Shown here: positions 43,604-52,984 of the stretch, piece by piece | How positions within the stretch are numbered: the stretch's first letter is position 1 | Layout: each line of letters starts with the position of its first letter | DNA from: Gemmatimonadota bacterium | GTDB taxonomy: Bacteria; Gemmatimonadota; Gemmatimonadetes; Longimicrobiales; Gaopeijiaceae | Reading direction: 5' to 3' | NCBI GenBank assembly: GCA_022560615.1 | Contig: JADFSR010000010.1 | Span: 36,974-100,973, forward strand | Length of the DNA: 64,000 nt | Translations under genes and position numbers: made by a program | Notes under the pieces: model-generated | Databases searched by the model: none | What the model saw: only the letters and a program-made list of their open reading frames with translations | What the model was told of the DNA's origin: nothing

Positions 43604-46599
43604 CAGAAGGTCACCCTCACGCCGAACAGGAACGTGCGCGGCGGCCCGTACGTGTAGTAGTCGTTCGGCGTCGCGTCGCTGAGCCCGTTATCTTGCCCTT
43701 CCGGATCGAGCCCGACGTAGTCGGTGAACGTGAGCATGTTCTTGCCCTGCAGCGAGAGCCGGACGCTCCGGGCTCCGCCGGGCACCCACCTGTCGGGCAC
43801 GCGCCACGCCAGCGTCGTGGAGCGCAGCCTGAAGAAGTCGGCTTTCCGCGTCCAGACGCCCTGGTCCGAGAATTTCTGGACGCACTCGACCACCTGTTGG
43901 TTCGTGAGGGATGTCCGGTCGCCGCTATTCCAAGTGTCCAGAATGGGTGCGCAGTACGGCCACACCGGGTTCGAGAGGGACGTGCGGCGCATGTTCTGGT
44001 ACGCCGGCCCCACCGACAGGAACATGCCGTACTGCCCCTCGCCCACCACGTCCAGCGTGAGCGACCGGAAGAGCGTCAGCCGCGTGGTCAAGTTGAGGAG
44101 GTCCGTCGGGAACTGCCGCCCGATGAACCTCTTCCCTTTCTTCGGAGGACTGCTTGGGTCGTACGCAGCCACGGGGTCCCAGCATGCCTCGCCGGGGTCG
44201 TTATCTCGCCCGCAGACGATGAGCTGGTCGTCCCATCGGATCCGGAGCGGCAGGCCCAACCGGATCGTGCTGCCCAGGTCCTTGAGCGGACCCAGGTCCG
44301 TGACCTCGCTGTCGTTGGTGCTCCACTGCACACCCAGCGCCCACTCGATGTCGTCCGAGCGCACGGGCACCACTTGCACCGACAGCTCCGTCCCCCAGTT
44401 CTTCATCTCGCCCAGGTTCCGGAGCACACGGTTGTTCGTCCCGGTGGAGGGCGTAGGCGACACGCGGATAAGGGCGTCCGCCGTCGTCTGATCGTACTTC
44501 GTGAACTCGACGGTAAGCCGGCCGCCGTAGGCCGTGGCGTCGAAGCCCCACTCGAGCTCGGTACTCTTCTCCGGGCCCAGATCCGGGTTGCCCAAGTTGT
44601 TGATGACCACCGCCGGCTGCTGCTCGTCCGCCTGCGTCGCCTCCCAGAGCTTCTCCGCGTCGAAGGCGCCCGGGGCCCTACCCGACTGGCCCCACGCCAC
44701 CCGCAGCTTGAGCGTCTCCACGACGCCCGGCCAGAACGACTCGTCCGAGATCAGGTACGTACCCGACAACTTCGGGTACGTCGCGAGGCCGAACCCCTCG
44801 CCGAAGGTGCTGAAGCCGTCCCAGCGCACACCGGCGGTCACGAAGACTTTGTCCTGCCAGCCCAGCTGCTCCTGCAGGAAGGCACCGCCGCTGCGCACCC
44901 GCAGACGGTTCTCGAATATACCCGGGTTGGTCCCGTCACCCAGCTGCGGCTCACCCGGGCCCGCGAACCTCTCGTCGAAACCGTTGAGACGGTAATTGAA
45001 CTCCTCGTAAAGCTGTCCGCCGAATGCGAAGTGCGACGTCACGTCGGATAGCGGGCTGTAGTTGAAGGTGCCGGCATAGTCAAACGTCAGGTTACGGTCC
45101 TGCCTCTGGTCGTCCTCACGGTCGCCCGTCGGCTCGGCGTAGTAGTCCCAGTACTTCCAGTCGATGAAGTCGTTGACCGTGTAGTCCAGGCCGACGTTCA
45201 GGCGGTGCGCCCAGGTGCTGTTCGGCGACCAATTGATGTTCGCGGACAACTGGTACTGGTCGATGATCGATAGGATGTCGTTCTCGAAGACCTTCGAGTC
45301 GTCGTTCTGGGGCGTGTAGCCCGCGGTCCCACGCAGCACATTGAGGAGGAACCCAGAGGCGTTGTTGCCGTCCGGGATCCACGTGATTGTCTTGTGCTGG
45401 TAGCTGTTGTTCAGGCTGATGTCGAGACCGTCGAAGGGCTGAAACGAGACGTTCGCACGCACGCCGTATGCGGTGAGGCCCTGCGGGTCGACGACGCCTT
45501 CTTCGTTCTCCCAACGGCCCGAGACGAAGTACGTCGCGGTCTCACCGCCGCCGCGCACGCTCAGGTTGTACCGCTGCAGGAAGCCGTTCTTGAACCAGCT
45601 CCCACTTTCCGGACACCCGGCCTGGCGTTCGTTGATGGTGACGAACTCCTTGGTGTTGGTGTCGAACTCCCGCCTCACCGTGCAGTCGTTCAGATAGTAT
45701 CCCGTGGGGTTGATCGACTTCGGGTTGATGCCGCCCGCCTGGTGCTTCATCGAGTGGATGCCCCCGTCCATGTTGAACGTCCACGCCGGAGCACCCGCGC
45801 TACCGCGCTTCGTGAAGATCTGGATCACGCCGCCGGCCGCTTCGGTGCCGTACAGCGTCGTAGCCGCCGGCCCCTTTATGATCTCGATGCGCTCGATGTC
45901 GTTCGGGTTGATCATGTCGAACGCCGAAGCCTCCTGACCGGCCTCGTCGTCGGACATGATGGCGCTGTTCTCCATCCGGAGTCCGTCGATGTAGATCAGC
46001 GGGAAGTTCCCCTGCGTGAGCGAGCTGTTGCCACGCAGCCGGATCATGCTCGCGCCGCCGACTTGTCCGCCGTGGTCGTTGATCTGCACCCCGGTGACAC
46101 GGCCCTGCAGGATGTCACCCAGGTCGGTGACCGTCGTCAGCTCGATGTCCTCGACCGAGATCTGGCTGATCGTGTTACCGATCTCGCGCCGGCGGGCCTG
46201 TCCGGCCGTGCCAGTCACGATCACGCCTTCCAACGCTAGCGCCTGCTGGCGGAGGCGGAAGTCTGCGGCCGCGACCTCGCCTGCGGTCACGGTCACCGTC
46301 TGCTCGACGGTCGCGAAGCCGATGAGCTGCACCCGGATGGTGTGCTGCCCAGCGGGAACGTTCAGGATCAGATACCGCCCGACGTTGTTGGCCAGCCCGC
46401 CGATGCTGGTGCCCAGGACGGAGACCTGGGCGCCGGCGAGTGCCGTCTGGCTCACGATGTTTACGACCGACCCGGTCACGGTTCCCGTCTGCGCTGCGGT
46501 ACCCACGGCACCGAACGCCATGAACGCGAGAGCCATCGCGAGCCCGGTGAGGCTGCGCGTGGCAGCACTACCCAAGCTTTCTAACAATGAACGAATCAT
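43603..46599 (-). CDS. SusC/RagA-family TonB-dependent receptor (SusC1)
   Basis: This protein of about 998 residues has a signal peptide ending GTAAQ and a carboxypeptidase-regulatory domain (GTVTGSVVNIVSQTALAGA). A plug follows with GDILQGRVTGVQINDHGG and IEIIKGPAATTLYGTEAA, and then a large 22-strand barrel ends FLFGVRVTF with the terminal aromatic residue needed for BAM. It imports oligomeric nutrients with TonB energy together with SusD1. Two ATGs (46602, 46599) follow GAGGAGG; the second has the better spacing. Two 23-bp tandem repeats lie about 70-120 bp upstream. Confidence 0.93.
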   Translation of the reverse strand: MIRSLLESLGSAATRSLTGLAMALAFMAFGAVGTAAQTGTVTGSVVNIVSQTALAGAQVSVLGTSIGGLANNVGRYLILNVPAGQHTIRVQLIGFATVEQTVTVTAGEVAAADFRLRQQALALEGVIVTGTAGQARRREIGNTISQISVEDIELTTVTDLGDILQGRVTGVQINDHGGQVGGASMIRLRGNSSLTQGNFPLIYIDGLRMENSAIMSDDEAGQEASAFDMINPNDIERIEIIKGPAATTLYGTEAAGGVIQIFTKRGSAGAPAWTFNMDGGIHSMKHQAGGINPKSINPTGYYLNDCTVRREFDTNTKEFVTINERQAGCPESGSWFKNGFLQRYNLSVRGGGETATYFVSGRWENEEGVVDPQGLTAYGVRANVSFQPFDGLDISLNNSYQHKTITWIPDGNNASGFLLNVLRGTAGYTPQNDDSKVFENDILSIIDQYQLSANINWSPNSTWAHRLNVGLDYTVNDFIDWKYWDYYAEPTGDREDDQRQDRNLTFDYAGTFNYSPLSDVTSHFAFGGQLYEEFNYRLNGFDERFAGPGEPQLGDGTNPGIFENRLRVRSGGAFLQEQLGWQDKVFVTAGVRWDGFSTFGEGFGLATYPKLSGTYLISDESFWPGVVETLKLRVAWGQSGRAPGAFDAEKLWEATQADEQQPAVVINNLGNPDLGPEKSTELEWGFDATAYGGRLTVEFTKYDQTTADALIRVSPTPSTGTNNRVLRNLGEMKNWGTELSVQVVPVRSDDIEWALGVQWSTNDSEVTDLGPLKDLGSTIRLGLPLRIRWDDQLIVCGRDNDPGEACWDPVAAYDPSSPPKKGKRFIGRQFPTDLLNLTTRLTLFRSLTLDVVGEGQYGMFLSVGPAYQNMRRTSLSNPVWPYCAPILDTWNSGDRTSLTNQQVVECVQKFSDQGVWTRKADFFRLRSTTLAWRVPDRWVPGGARSVRLSLQGKNMLTFTDYVGLDPEGQDNGLSDATPNDYYTYGPPRTFLFGVRVTF

Positions 46600-46672
46600 C
46601 ATGTCCTCCTCACTGTAAGTACCCACGCCCCGGCACCAACACACACAACATAAAGGGAGGGTCCTACCCCTA

Positions 46673-46718
46673 TTGGTGCCCCAGAATTGTTACGTTTGGT
46701 GCCCCAGAATTGTTACGT
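46673..46718. repeat. Two perfect 23-bp tandem repeats upstream of SusC1
   Basis: The 23-bp unit at 46673-46695 is repeated exactly at 46696-46718. It contains TTGGTGCCCCAGAATTGTTA. The copies lie about 70-120 bp upstream of the SusC1 start. A 23-bp period is close to two DNA turns, so they could be binding sites for a regulator on one face of the promoter. A leftover of a mobile-element end is the main alternative. Confidence 0.7.
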
Positions 46719-46802
46719 GTACTTCCGGGCAGCGCCAATGTCAATGACCACGCTGCCTTCATGTACTCTTGCATGTACTCTTGCGCAGAAACCACGGGGG
46801 AT

Positions 46803-47597
46803 TCAGGCCGGCGCGCGACGCACACCAACGGGAAAGTCCGGGACGACGCAGCCCTCGGCACCGGAACGCGAAGGGGCCCTGTCGTCGCCCCGGCGGGTCG
46901 TGACACGTATCACTCCCGCCGAGCCGGCCGAGCCGAACTCCCATCCGGCGGCCGCGCCGGGGAGCAGCTCGAGCGTCTCCACTTCGGACGGGCGGATGAA
47001 GTCCAGAGCCTGAGCCCCATGCGCCACCCTGACACCGTTGACTACCACCACGGGTTCGCTCGCCCCGGTCGCGGACAGAAAGGAGTTCCTGCTGCGTCCG
47101 CTCACCGACGTGGGGGCGCCGACGGTTCCGCGCGGAGCTCCGATCATCGTCGGCTTCACCCGCCGGATGACGTCGGCGAGCGACGTTGCGTTCATCTCTT
47201 CGATCTCTTCGGCGGTGACCAGCTTCCCTTCGGAGCGGCGGCGCTCGGCTTGCTCGCGCTCCCGCTCTACCCGCGTGCCGAAGGCCGACGCCAACCGGAC
47301 CTCCACACGGGAGACCTGCCCGGGTGTCAGTTCGACCTCGCTCCACATGATCCGACAGTCATGGGTGAGGAGCGCGAACATATGCGGCCCCGGCTCAAGA
47401 CCGACGAGCCGGAAGCGGCCGTCTTCGTCGGAGAGGGTCTGGGGACCGGAGTCCAGGCGGAGAAGGACGCCAGCCACTGGCTGCCCCGTGACGCTGTCCA
47501 CGACCTCGCCCTCCAGGGTCGCGGCGGGCGGCTCCTGGGCCGAGAGCCCCGCGGTGAGTAGGAATGCGCACGCGGGGAGGATATGCGTGAATCTCAT
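46803..47597 (-). CDS. Plug-only TonB-receptor-like protein with carboxypeptidase-regulatory domain
   Basis: This 264-residue protein starts MRFTHILPACAFLLTAGLSA with a signal ending LSAQ. A carboxypeptidase-regulatory domain follows (LEGEVVDSVTGQPVAGVLLRL, to about 110). A charged helix (RVEREREQAERRRSEGK) leads to a plug-like part with SLADVIRRVKPTMIG, VVVVNGVRVAHG and IRPSEVETLELLPGAAA, ending near GVIRVTTRRG. There is no barrel. The design matches the protein at 41.1-42.0 kb although the sequence has diverged. It lies 204 bp upstream of SusC1 and on the same strand. Confidence 0.75.
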   Translation of the reverse strand: MRFTHILPACAFLLTAGLSAQEPPAATLEGEVVDSVTGQPVAGVLLRLDSGPQTLSDEDGRFRLVGLEPGPHMFALLTHDCRIMWSEVELTPGQVSRVEVRLASAFGTRVEREREQAERRRSEGKLVTAEEIEEMNATSLADVIRRVKPTMIGAPRGTVGAPTSVSGRSRNSFLSATGASEPVVVVNGVRVAHGAQALDFIRPSEVETLELLPGAAAGWEFGSAGSAGVIRVTTRRGDDRAPSRSGAEGCVVPDFPVGVRRAPA

Positions 47598-47731
47598 GGT
47601 GCGGTCACCTGTGCCTACCGAGTACCGGTGAACGGTAGCGACCGGTCTGGCGGCGCGCCAGCGGACGGTCGAGCCACTGCGCGAGAATCTGCGCACAGTA
47701 GGGCCAGACCGACTAGAACTTCGTGACACGA

Positions 47732-49327
47732 CTATGGGTCGATGCGCATCCCGCATGTGCCCTGGAACCCTCGTTCACACGCGAGCGCGTACAACTCGTT
47801 CGGGTCCCGCTCACGAATCGGTCCCTTGTTGCCTCTCAGTATGAACGGCAGATCTCCAGGGAGAGGGCGGGCGCTTTCCATCGTCTCTGGGCCGGTCGTC
47901 ATTCGTCCCAGGTTCTCGCATGCTGTGGGGAACTCCAACATGCACCCGCGTCTGATCGCATCCTGGACCTCGGATGGATCCAACTCGAGCGCCACGAGCA
48001 GAATGCCCAGCTCGTTGCAGGACCAACCCGAACCCGCCAGGCAGAGGTTCTGCTGAACGACCGCCAGGTGCTCACACGCACGGTCCGACCCCTCCTGACA
48101 GGTCTCTTGCCAGAAGGGCACCCATTGACCTCGATGCTCGTCATCGAGCGCCCCGGCGGCACTGATCGCTACGAACACGCAGGCCCAGATTCCCACTATG
48201 GCGGTGCGGCGTCCTGCCGCGTTGAGCTTCTGCCCGATGTCCGAGAAATCCACGAGCTTGAATGCTCCCGCCGCCGCCGCGCGGTCGATGACCCGCACCA
48301 GCAGGTTCAGGATGGGCACCGGCAGCAGCTTGTCGTAAAAGGCCGGCAAGTCCGCCATACGCAGAAGCGCGAACGTCACCATGACAGCGATTCCGTACAG
48401 GACGCCGAAGACGATTCGGCCCGACTCGGTGCGTGGGGCCGTGGACGGATCAGTGATCAGCAGGAGCATGCCGATGAGGACGGCGACCGGGATGTACGCA
48501 TCGAAGAAGAGGTAGGTACCGGTCATGCCGAAGTACGCGAGGCCTACTACGTACGTCGTGACGGCCGCCGCTACCGTCATCGTCGCGACGCCGAAGAGGA
48601 GCTGAACCGGTATTGAGACCAGAAAGAGTACCGCGTAGATGTGGGGCGGGTGGACCAACCACGACGCGATCTCCACACCCAGCGTCCTATCCGTCGTCCC
48701 TGTCAGGATCAGCACCGCCGAAAACACGACGAGGCTGAACGAAGACGGGTTGAAGATGTGTGCCGAGCGCCCGTCCTTCTCCCACCGGATCAGCTCCTTG
48801 GCGGCGAACGCGACCGCAACGATCCCGAACTGCCAGTAAAACCACTCCGGTCTGAACAGAATGAAGAGGTTCAAGCTACCCGTGATCGGGACGGGCCCAA
48901 AACCCAGAGCGTAGTGGTCGCGCCGAGACCAGGTCAGCAGAATATGGAACCCGTACGCGAAGAGCAGTTGGGCGAGCAGCAAAGGCCAGTAGACGCGGAC
49001 GCTGGGTACGTACCATGCCCAGTAGGTGTAGATCGCCACCTGAGTCAACGCCTGCACCCAGTGGGCCCTGACCAGCATGACCTCCAGGAACAGCGTCCTA
49101 TGCGAGCGTCGCGCCGCCACGTAGAGCGCGGCTGCCCACACCAGGAGCGAGCCTCCCGCACCCAGCATCGAGAGGCTCACCACCGCCGCCTGACGAGTAC
49201 CACCCAGTCGTACCAGAAGGCCGAGCCCGGCCAGCCCGGCGATAAACGCGCACGGCAACAACACGGCCTTTCCGGGCGAGAGTTGCCTCGCACCGGATGC
49301 CGCGGGCTTCATGGGGTCCATGGCCAT
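47732..49327 (-). CDS. RnfD/NqrB-like membrane protein with cysteine-repeat tail
   Basis: This protein of about 531 residues has nine or ten membrane spans. The segment DGRSAHIFNPSSFSLVVFSA, with the following LLITDPSTAPRTESGRI, matches RnfD/NqrB-type subunits of ion-pumping electron carriers. The C-terminal 120 residues are soluble, with regularly placed cysteines (ETCQEGSDRACEHLA; CLAGSGWSCNELG; GCMLEFPTACENLG; ACERGFQGTCG) like Sel1/Hcp-type repeats. No other Rnf or Nqr genes are nearby, so it is not part of a normal complex here. ATG 49327 is preferred to the TTG at 49366. An electron-transfer or flavin-membrane role is possible. Confidence 0.6.
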   Translation of the reverse strand: MAMDPMKPAASGARQLSPGKAVLLPCAFIAGLAGLGLLVRLGGTRQAAVVSLSMLGAGGSLLVWAAALYVAARRSHRTLFLEVMLVRAHWVQALTQVAIYTYWAWYVPSVRVYWPLLLAQLLFAYGFHILLTWSRRDHYALGFGPVPITGSLNLFILFRPEWFYWQFGIVAVAFAAKELIRWEKDGRSAHIFNPSSFSLVVFSAVLILTGTTDRTLGVEIASWLVHPPHIYAVLFLVSIPVQLLFGVATMTVAAAVTTYVVGLAYFGMTGTYLFFDAYIPVAVLIGMLLLITDPSTAPRTESGRIVFGVLYGIAVMVTFALLRMADLPAFYDKLLPVPILNLLVRVIDRAAAAGAFKLVDFSDIGQKLNAAGRRTAIVGIWACVFVAISAAGALDDEHRGQWVPFWQETCQEGSDRACEHLAVVQQNLCLAGSGWSCNELGILLVALELDPSEVQDAIRRGCMLEFPTACENLGRMTTGPETMESARPLPGDLPFILRGNKGPIRERDPNELYALACERGFQGTCGMRIDP

Positions 49328-49629
49328 CGGTCTTTCGTGCTTGGTTTTTCGTTCACCCGTGGCCAACTGTCCGGCTTGGGAGGGAGATCCACGACACTCG
49401 CCGGACTCCGGACTATAGTGTCGCGTCTGCGGGAGAAAGCCTGCACGTTAAGGGCCGGGCTTGCGGGGCACAATCGGCGATGAGTGCCGCCGGCACGCGT
49501 TGCGCGTCATCCCGGCCGGTTGACTGATCGGCGAACGGGGCGCCAAGATATGAGCCGGCTCACTTAGGAAGCCGATGAGGGTGACGTGGGGTATCCTCGA
49601 TCGCTTGGGCGTGAACGGAGTCAGCTGAC
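49328..49629. other. Divergent intergenic region
   Basis: These 302 bp separate the RnfD-like gene (minus) from the small lipoprotein gene (plus) and must hold both promoters. I see no gene and no clear -10/-35 pair or repeat. Confidence 0.4.
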
Positions 49630-50049
49630 GTGAAGACGGAAACCATGAGGGGGGTCGCTATCATCCTGGCGGTGGGGCTACCGCTGTTCGCCGCGTGCAT
49701 AAACGACGAGACACCGACGGTCGCGCGCGTGGTGGTCGAGGCCAACCCGGCGGCTCCGCTCGAGTTGATCGTCTCCACCAATTTCCTGGCCAGTTTCGAC
49801 GAAGAGACCGGGGTGCGTGACCTGGTGATTCTCACGGCGGATACCACGCGACTCACCGGCGACTTCGAACAGGAGGTCAGCATCGCGCGCTTCGCGCGCA
49901 TCTACGTCCGCGTCGCAAACGACGAGGTCACGCCGGAGCAGGTTCGGCTGGTGGTCTTCATCGGTAGCGAGCGGCTCCACAACCGGTCGGCCGAGATCAG
50001 CAGCGGGGAGTTCATCGAGTTCCTCTTCACGTCCCGCACCATCGGGTGA
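49630..50049 (+). CDS. Small predicted lipoprotein
   Basis: This 139-residue protein has a lipoprotein signal (VAIILAVGLPLFAAC, cysteine at residue 23) and an all-beta mature part (RVVVEANPAAPLELIVSTNF; QVRLVVFIGSERLHNRSAE). No family is recognised. GTG 49630 has GGAG about 9 nt upstream; ATG 49645 would also leave an intact signal. It is convergent with the di-haem peroxidase gene, 13 bp away. Confidence 0.6.
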   Translation: MKTETMRGVAIILAVGLPLFAACINDETPTVARVVVEANPAAPLELIVSTNFLASFDEETGVRDLVILTADTTRLTGDFEQEVSIARFARIYVRVANDEVTPEQVRLVVFIGSERLHNRSAEISSGEFIEFLFTSRTIG

Positions 50050-50062
50050 CCAGCGGCCTGGC

Positions 50063-51472
50063 CTAGCACCCCCCACCCGCCCACTCCCCAAACTCGAACT
50101 CGTGCACCGGCAGCCCGCTGGGCACCCTCTCGGGCACCAGATGCCTGAGCGCCTCCGGAGCCGCCTCCGGATCGGTCAAGGCGTATCGCACGAATGCCAG
50201 AATCTGCCCGGACTCCTCATCGGAAAGCCTCGCCGGGTCGCGGACGAATCTGTTGACTCTCGCCAGCACGGGCTCGCTGGGTCCGAGCGGTCCTCGAAGC
50301 CTAGGGTCGAGGTGATCGGTTGTGTAGTTGCGCACGCTCTCGAAGGCATCGAGGTGGTGGCGGATGGCGTCGCTCAGGCACTTGTAGGCGCCGTTGTGCA
50401 TGTATGAAGGCTGGTACGCCACGTTGCGCAGGGGTTGGGTCCTGAACTTGTATCGGTCACGCTCCCTGCCGGTATGCTGCTCCAGTCCGTGGTCCTCGTT
50501 GGCGCCGGGGCCGTCGAAGGGCAGGATCCCGTCCGTCGGTACGACCTGAGGGACCCCGAGCACGTGGGGCTCGAAGTCGCTGAACATCTCGTTCGCGAAG
50601 CCCCTCACGATATGGCACTCGCCGCACAGCGCTCTGCCGAAGAAGAGCAGGGCGCCGCGCTTCTGCTCGACGGTCATGGCATCGGTATCACCGCGGGCGA
50701 ACGCGTCGATGGGGGCATCCGCCCGCACCAGCGTGAACTGGAACTCGGCGAGGGCTAGCGCGATGTGCTCGTAGCGGAGCGGTTGGCCGGCCGCGACCTC
50801 CGGGAAGACTTCGCTGAAGAGCGTCCGGTACTCGTCGACCGCGTCGACGCGCCTGGAGACCTCCCTTCTCATGTCTTCATGGTCGCCAACGAAGCTCCCC
50901 GCCATCTCCACCGTGTTGATGACCGGGGTGAATGCCTGCGCGCCCAGCAAGTGCTCCATGTGCGAGAGCGCAAGCCCGTCCGGCGGAGGGAAGCTGAAGC
51001 CCTTGTCGTTGCGGAACGGGTCGATGGAAACCGCAGCGAACCGCGAGTCCCACATCAGGCGCGGGAAGAAGGCCGCATTGATGACGCTCGGCGCACGCCG
51101 CTGGTTGTACGGCCCGCGGCGCCCCGGACCGACGACGCCGTTGTTGCCGACCCCGATCGCTATGGACTTGGAGTCGTTGAAGCTCACGTTGGGCCCGTGA
51201 CACCCGGAGCAGCTACTGTCGCGGGTCAGCGAGAGGATCCGATCGAAGAACAGGAGCCGGCCAACCTCCGCGAGGCGAGGATCGACGGGCCTGCCGAGAC
51301 GCGCCTCGAGCGTGGATTCGATGCGTCCCGTGAACTCGCGTTCGGCCAACTGCGCGCGCAGCTTCTCGTCGAGGGCCGCTACGACGGCGGGGTCCGGGGC
51401 CGACCTGACCACGAATACCACGGCGACGGCGGCCAACGCCGCCAAGGACAAGACTGTCAGCACTGCACGCAT
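50063..51472 (-). CDS. Di-haem cytochrome c peroxidase (MauG/CcpA-like)
   Basis: This 469-residue protein has an N-terminal signal or anchor (VLTVLSLAALAAVAVVFVV). Its first haem motif is CSGCH at residues 88-92 and its second is CGECH near residue 280. Other family features are EVGRLLFFDRILSLTRDSSC, NKTFR-like region RYKFRTQPLRN, and AYQPSYMHNGAYKCLSDA before the end. It should sit in the periplasm and reduce hydrogen peroxide or carry out MauG-type long-range oxidation. With the selenocysteine OsmC elsewhere in the window it would add to peroxide defence. It is monocistronic. Confidence 0.9.
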   Translation of the reverse strand: MRAVLTVLSLAALAAVAVVFVVRSAPDPAVVAALDEKLRAQLAEREFTGRIESTLEARLGRPVDPRLAEVGRLLFFDRILSLTRDSSCSGCHGPNVSFNDSKSIAIGVGNNGVVGPGRRGPYNQRRAPSVINAAFFPRLMWDSRFAAVSIDPFRNDKGFSFPPPDGLALSHMEHLLGAQAFTPVINTVEMAGSFVGDHEDMRREVSRRVDAVDEYRTLFSEVFPEVAAGQPLRYEHIALALAEFQFTLVRADAPIDAFARGDTDAMTVEQKRGALLFFGRALCGECHIVRGFANEMFSDFEPHVLGVPQVVPTDGILPFDGPGANEDHGLEQHTGRERDRYKFRTQPLRNVAYQPSYMHNGAYKCLSDAIRHHLDAFESVRNYTTDHLDPRLRGPLGPSEPVLARVNRFVRDPARLSDEESGQILAFVRYALTDPEAAPEALRHLVPERVPSGLPVHEFEFGEWAGGGC

Positions 51473-51901
51473 GGACTTCTCCGATACGAGAGGTTAATCG
51501 TGGCGTGTTCCCCTCGGCAACCGGCTCCCCTTGCCACGGCCGAGGTCCAATGACACCGGACGCGGGGACCGTGAGCGGAATCGCAAGAGACCGACCGCAG
51601 CAGTAGTCGGCTTTCCGACGTCCGACATTTCTGCTTGATGACCTTGTTGAGCTTGCCCCCTCCTCCTCTCGCGCACATCCTGCAGGATGACCGACCAACG
51701 CAAGCGGTGCCACGCGTCAGTCTGGCTCAAGATACAATCCAAGAGTCGCACGTTCGAGTAGTACCCCGGGAGGCACCGAGTCGGTTTAGGAGGCGGCAGG
51801 CGTCCCTCGAGTTCGGGATGTCCGTTTTCTGTGCTGACTGGATAGCTTTCGCACTCTGAAATTCCCCGGTTCTCCCAGCCTAATCCAGCTAGCTGATCGG
51901 C
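51473..51901. other. Intergenic region without a recognised gene
   Basis: These 429 bp lie between the peroxidase (minus) and the His-rich membrane protein (plus), so both promoters should be here. A perfect 14-bp palindrome, CATCCTGCAGGATG, is at about 51676-51689. Open frames on either strand have no recognisable motifs or good starts. Confidence 0.4.
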
Positions 51902-52984
51902 ATGTTCAAGACGGGCTACATCCTGAGTCGCCGAGCGGACCTTGTCTGGTTCCTCGGCCTGCCGTTCGCCGCGGTTCTGGTCGCTCTGGGCTTTCAGCGA
52001 TGGCTTCCGTACGTCGCGGTCGCGTCCATCAATCTCTGGATCACGATACCGCACCACTACGCCGGCTGGGTTCGCTCTTACGGCATGCCGGACGTGTGGG
52101 AGCGCTTCAAGGAGCGGTTGCTCGTCGGGCCGTTCGTCATCCTCGCGCTGACGGGTGCCGGCCTGATCTGGGCCCCGATCACGCTACTGCTTCTCGTCAC
52201 TGCGTGGGACCATCAGCACAGCATCATGCAGCAACATGGGCTCTCGCGGATCTACGACTTCAAGGCGAAGGCGGGGCTGCCCGCGACCGGCCGCTTCGAC
52301 ATCACGCTCCACATCGTGCTGTACGGCTTCATGTTCGTGCACGCGCCTATGTTCCGCTTCCTGTGGATCCGCGAGCTCCACCGGATGGACATTCCGGTCT
52401 CGGTCGGCTTCGTGGAGGGTCTGCTGACCGCGAGCTGGTTGGTCCTGGTCGCGTACCTCGTCGTCTACGTGTGGCACATCTGGAGGACGATCGCGGCCGG
52501 CCATTGGATCAACCCGATCAAGTATGCGTTCATCGCCGCGAGTTACTTCCTCTGGTACTTCGTCGCCTGGAATACCAACTCGATCCTGCTGTACGCGGTG
52601 GCCCACCGGATCATGCACGGCGTGCAGTACATCGTAATGGTCTATGCCTTCATGGGACGCACCGCCGACGGACCAACCGCCAAACCAGGTTTTTGGAGCT
52701 TGGTGGTGGGGCAGGGACGACTGCGCTGGTTCTTGCTCGGTGGCGCCGCCTACGCGGTTCTTTTCCAGCTACTGATCAACCACCCGTTGGACGAGTTCGG
52801 TTTCGGGGTGGTGAACTTCGCCCCCTACCCGGCGATCCCTCAGTTCAATATCCCGGCGCTGGACTATGAGGCGTCGTACGCGCTCTTCTCTCAGATGATG
52901 GTCTACGCGTATGGCATGATGCACTACTATCTCGACTCATTCATTTGGAAGGTCCGGGACAAGCAGGTACAGGCGGGGCTGTGA
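51902..52984 (+). CDS. Histidine-rich polytopic membrane protein
   Basis: This 360-residue protein has about nine hydrophobic spans and several membrane-side histidine clusters: IPHHYAGW (51-52), WDHQHSIMQQHG (104, 106, 112), AHRIMHGVQY, and MMHYYLDSFIWKVRD near the end. Such clusters suggest a metal site within the membrane, as in carotenoid dioxygenases of the Brp/Blh type or fatty-acid desaturase-like proteins. I cannot assign it to either with confidence. No signal peptide apart from the first span. The stop overlaps the next start (TGATG), so the two genes form a unit. Confidence 0.6.
   Translation: MFKTGYILSRRADLVWFLGLPFAAVLVALGFQRWLPYVAVASINLWITIPHHYAGWVRSYGMPDVWERFKERLLVGPFVILALTGAGLIWAPITLLLLVTAWDHQHSIMQQHGLSRIYDFKAKAGLPATGRFDITLHIVLYGFMFVHAPMFRFLWIRELHRMDIPVSVGFVEGLLTASWLVLVAYLVVYVWHIWRTIAAGHWINPIKYAFIAASYFLWYFVAWNTNSILLYAVAHRIMHGVQYIVMVYAFMGRTADGPTAKPGFWSLVVGQGRLRWFLLGGAAYAVLFQLLINHPLDEFGFGVVNFAPYPAIPQFNIPALDYEASYALFSQMMVYAYGMMHYYLDSFIWKVRDKQVQAGL

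Noticed and set aside
43693..45051. 452-codon open frame on the plus strand
   Set aside because: It is antisense to SusC1 and has no ribosome site or recognisable fold.
51494..52057. 187-codon open frame on the minus strand in the 51.5-51.9 kb gap
   Set aside because: It overlaps the start of the His-rich membrane gene, has low-complexity basic composition and no family features.
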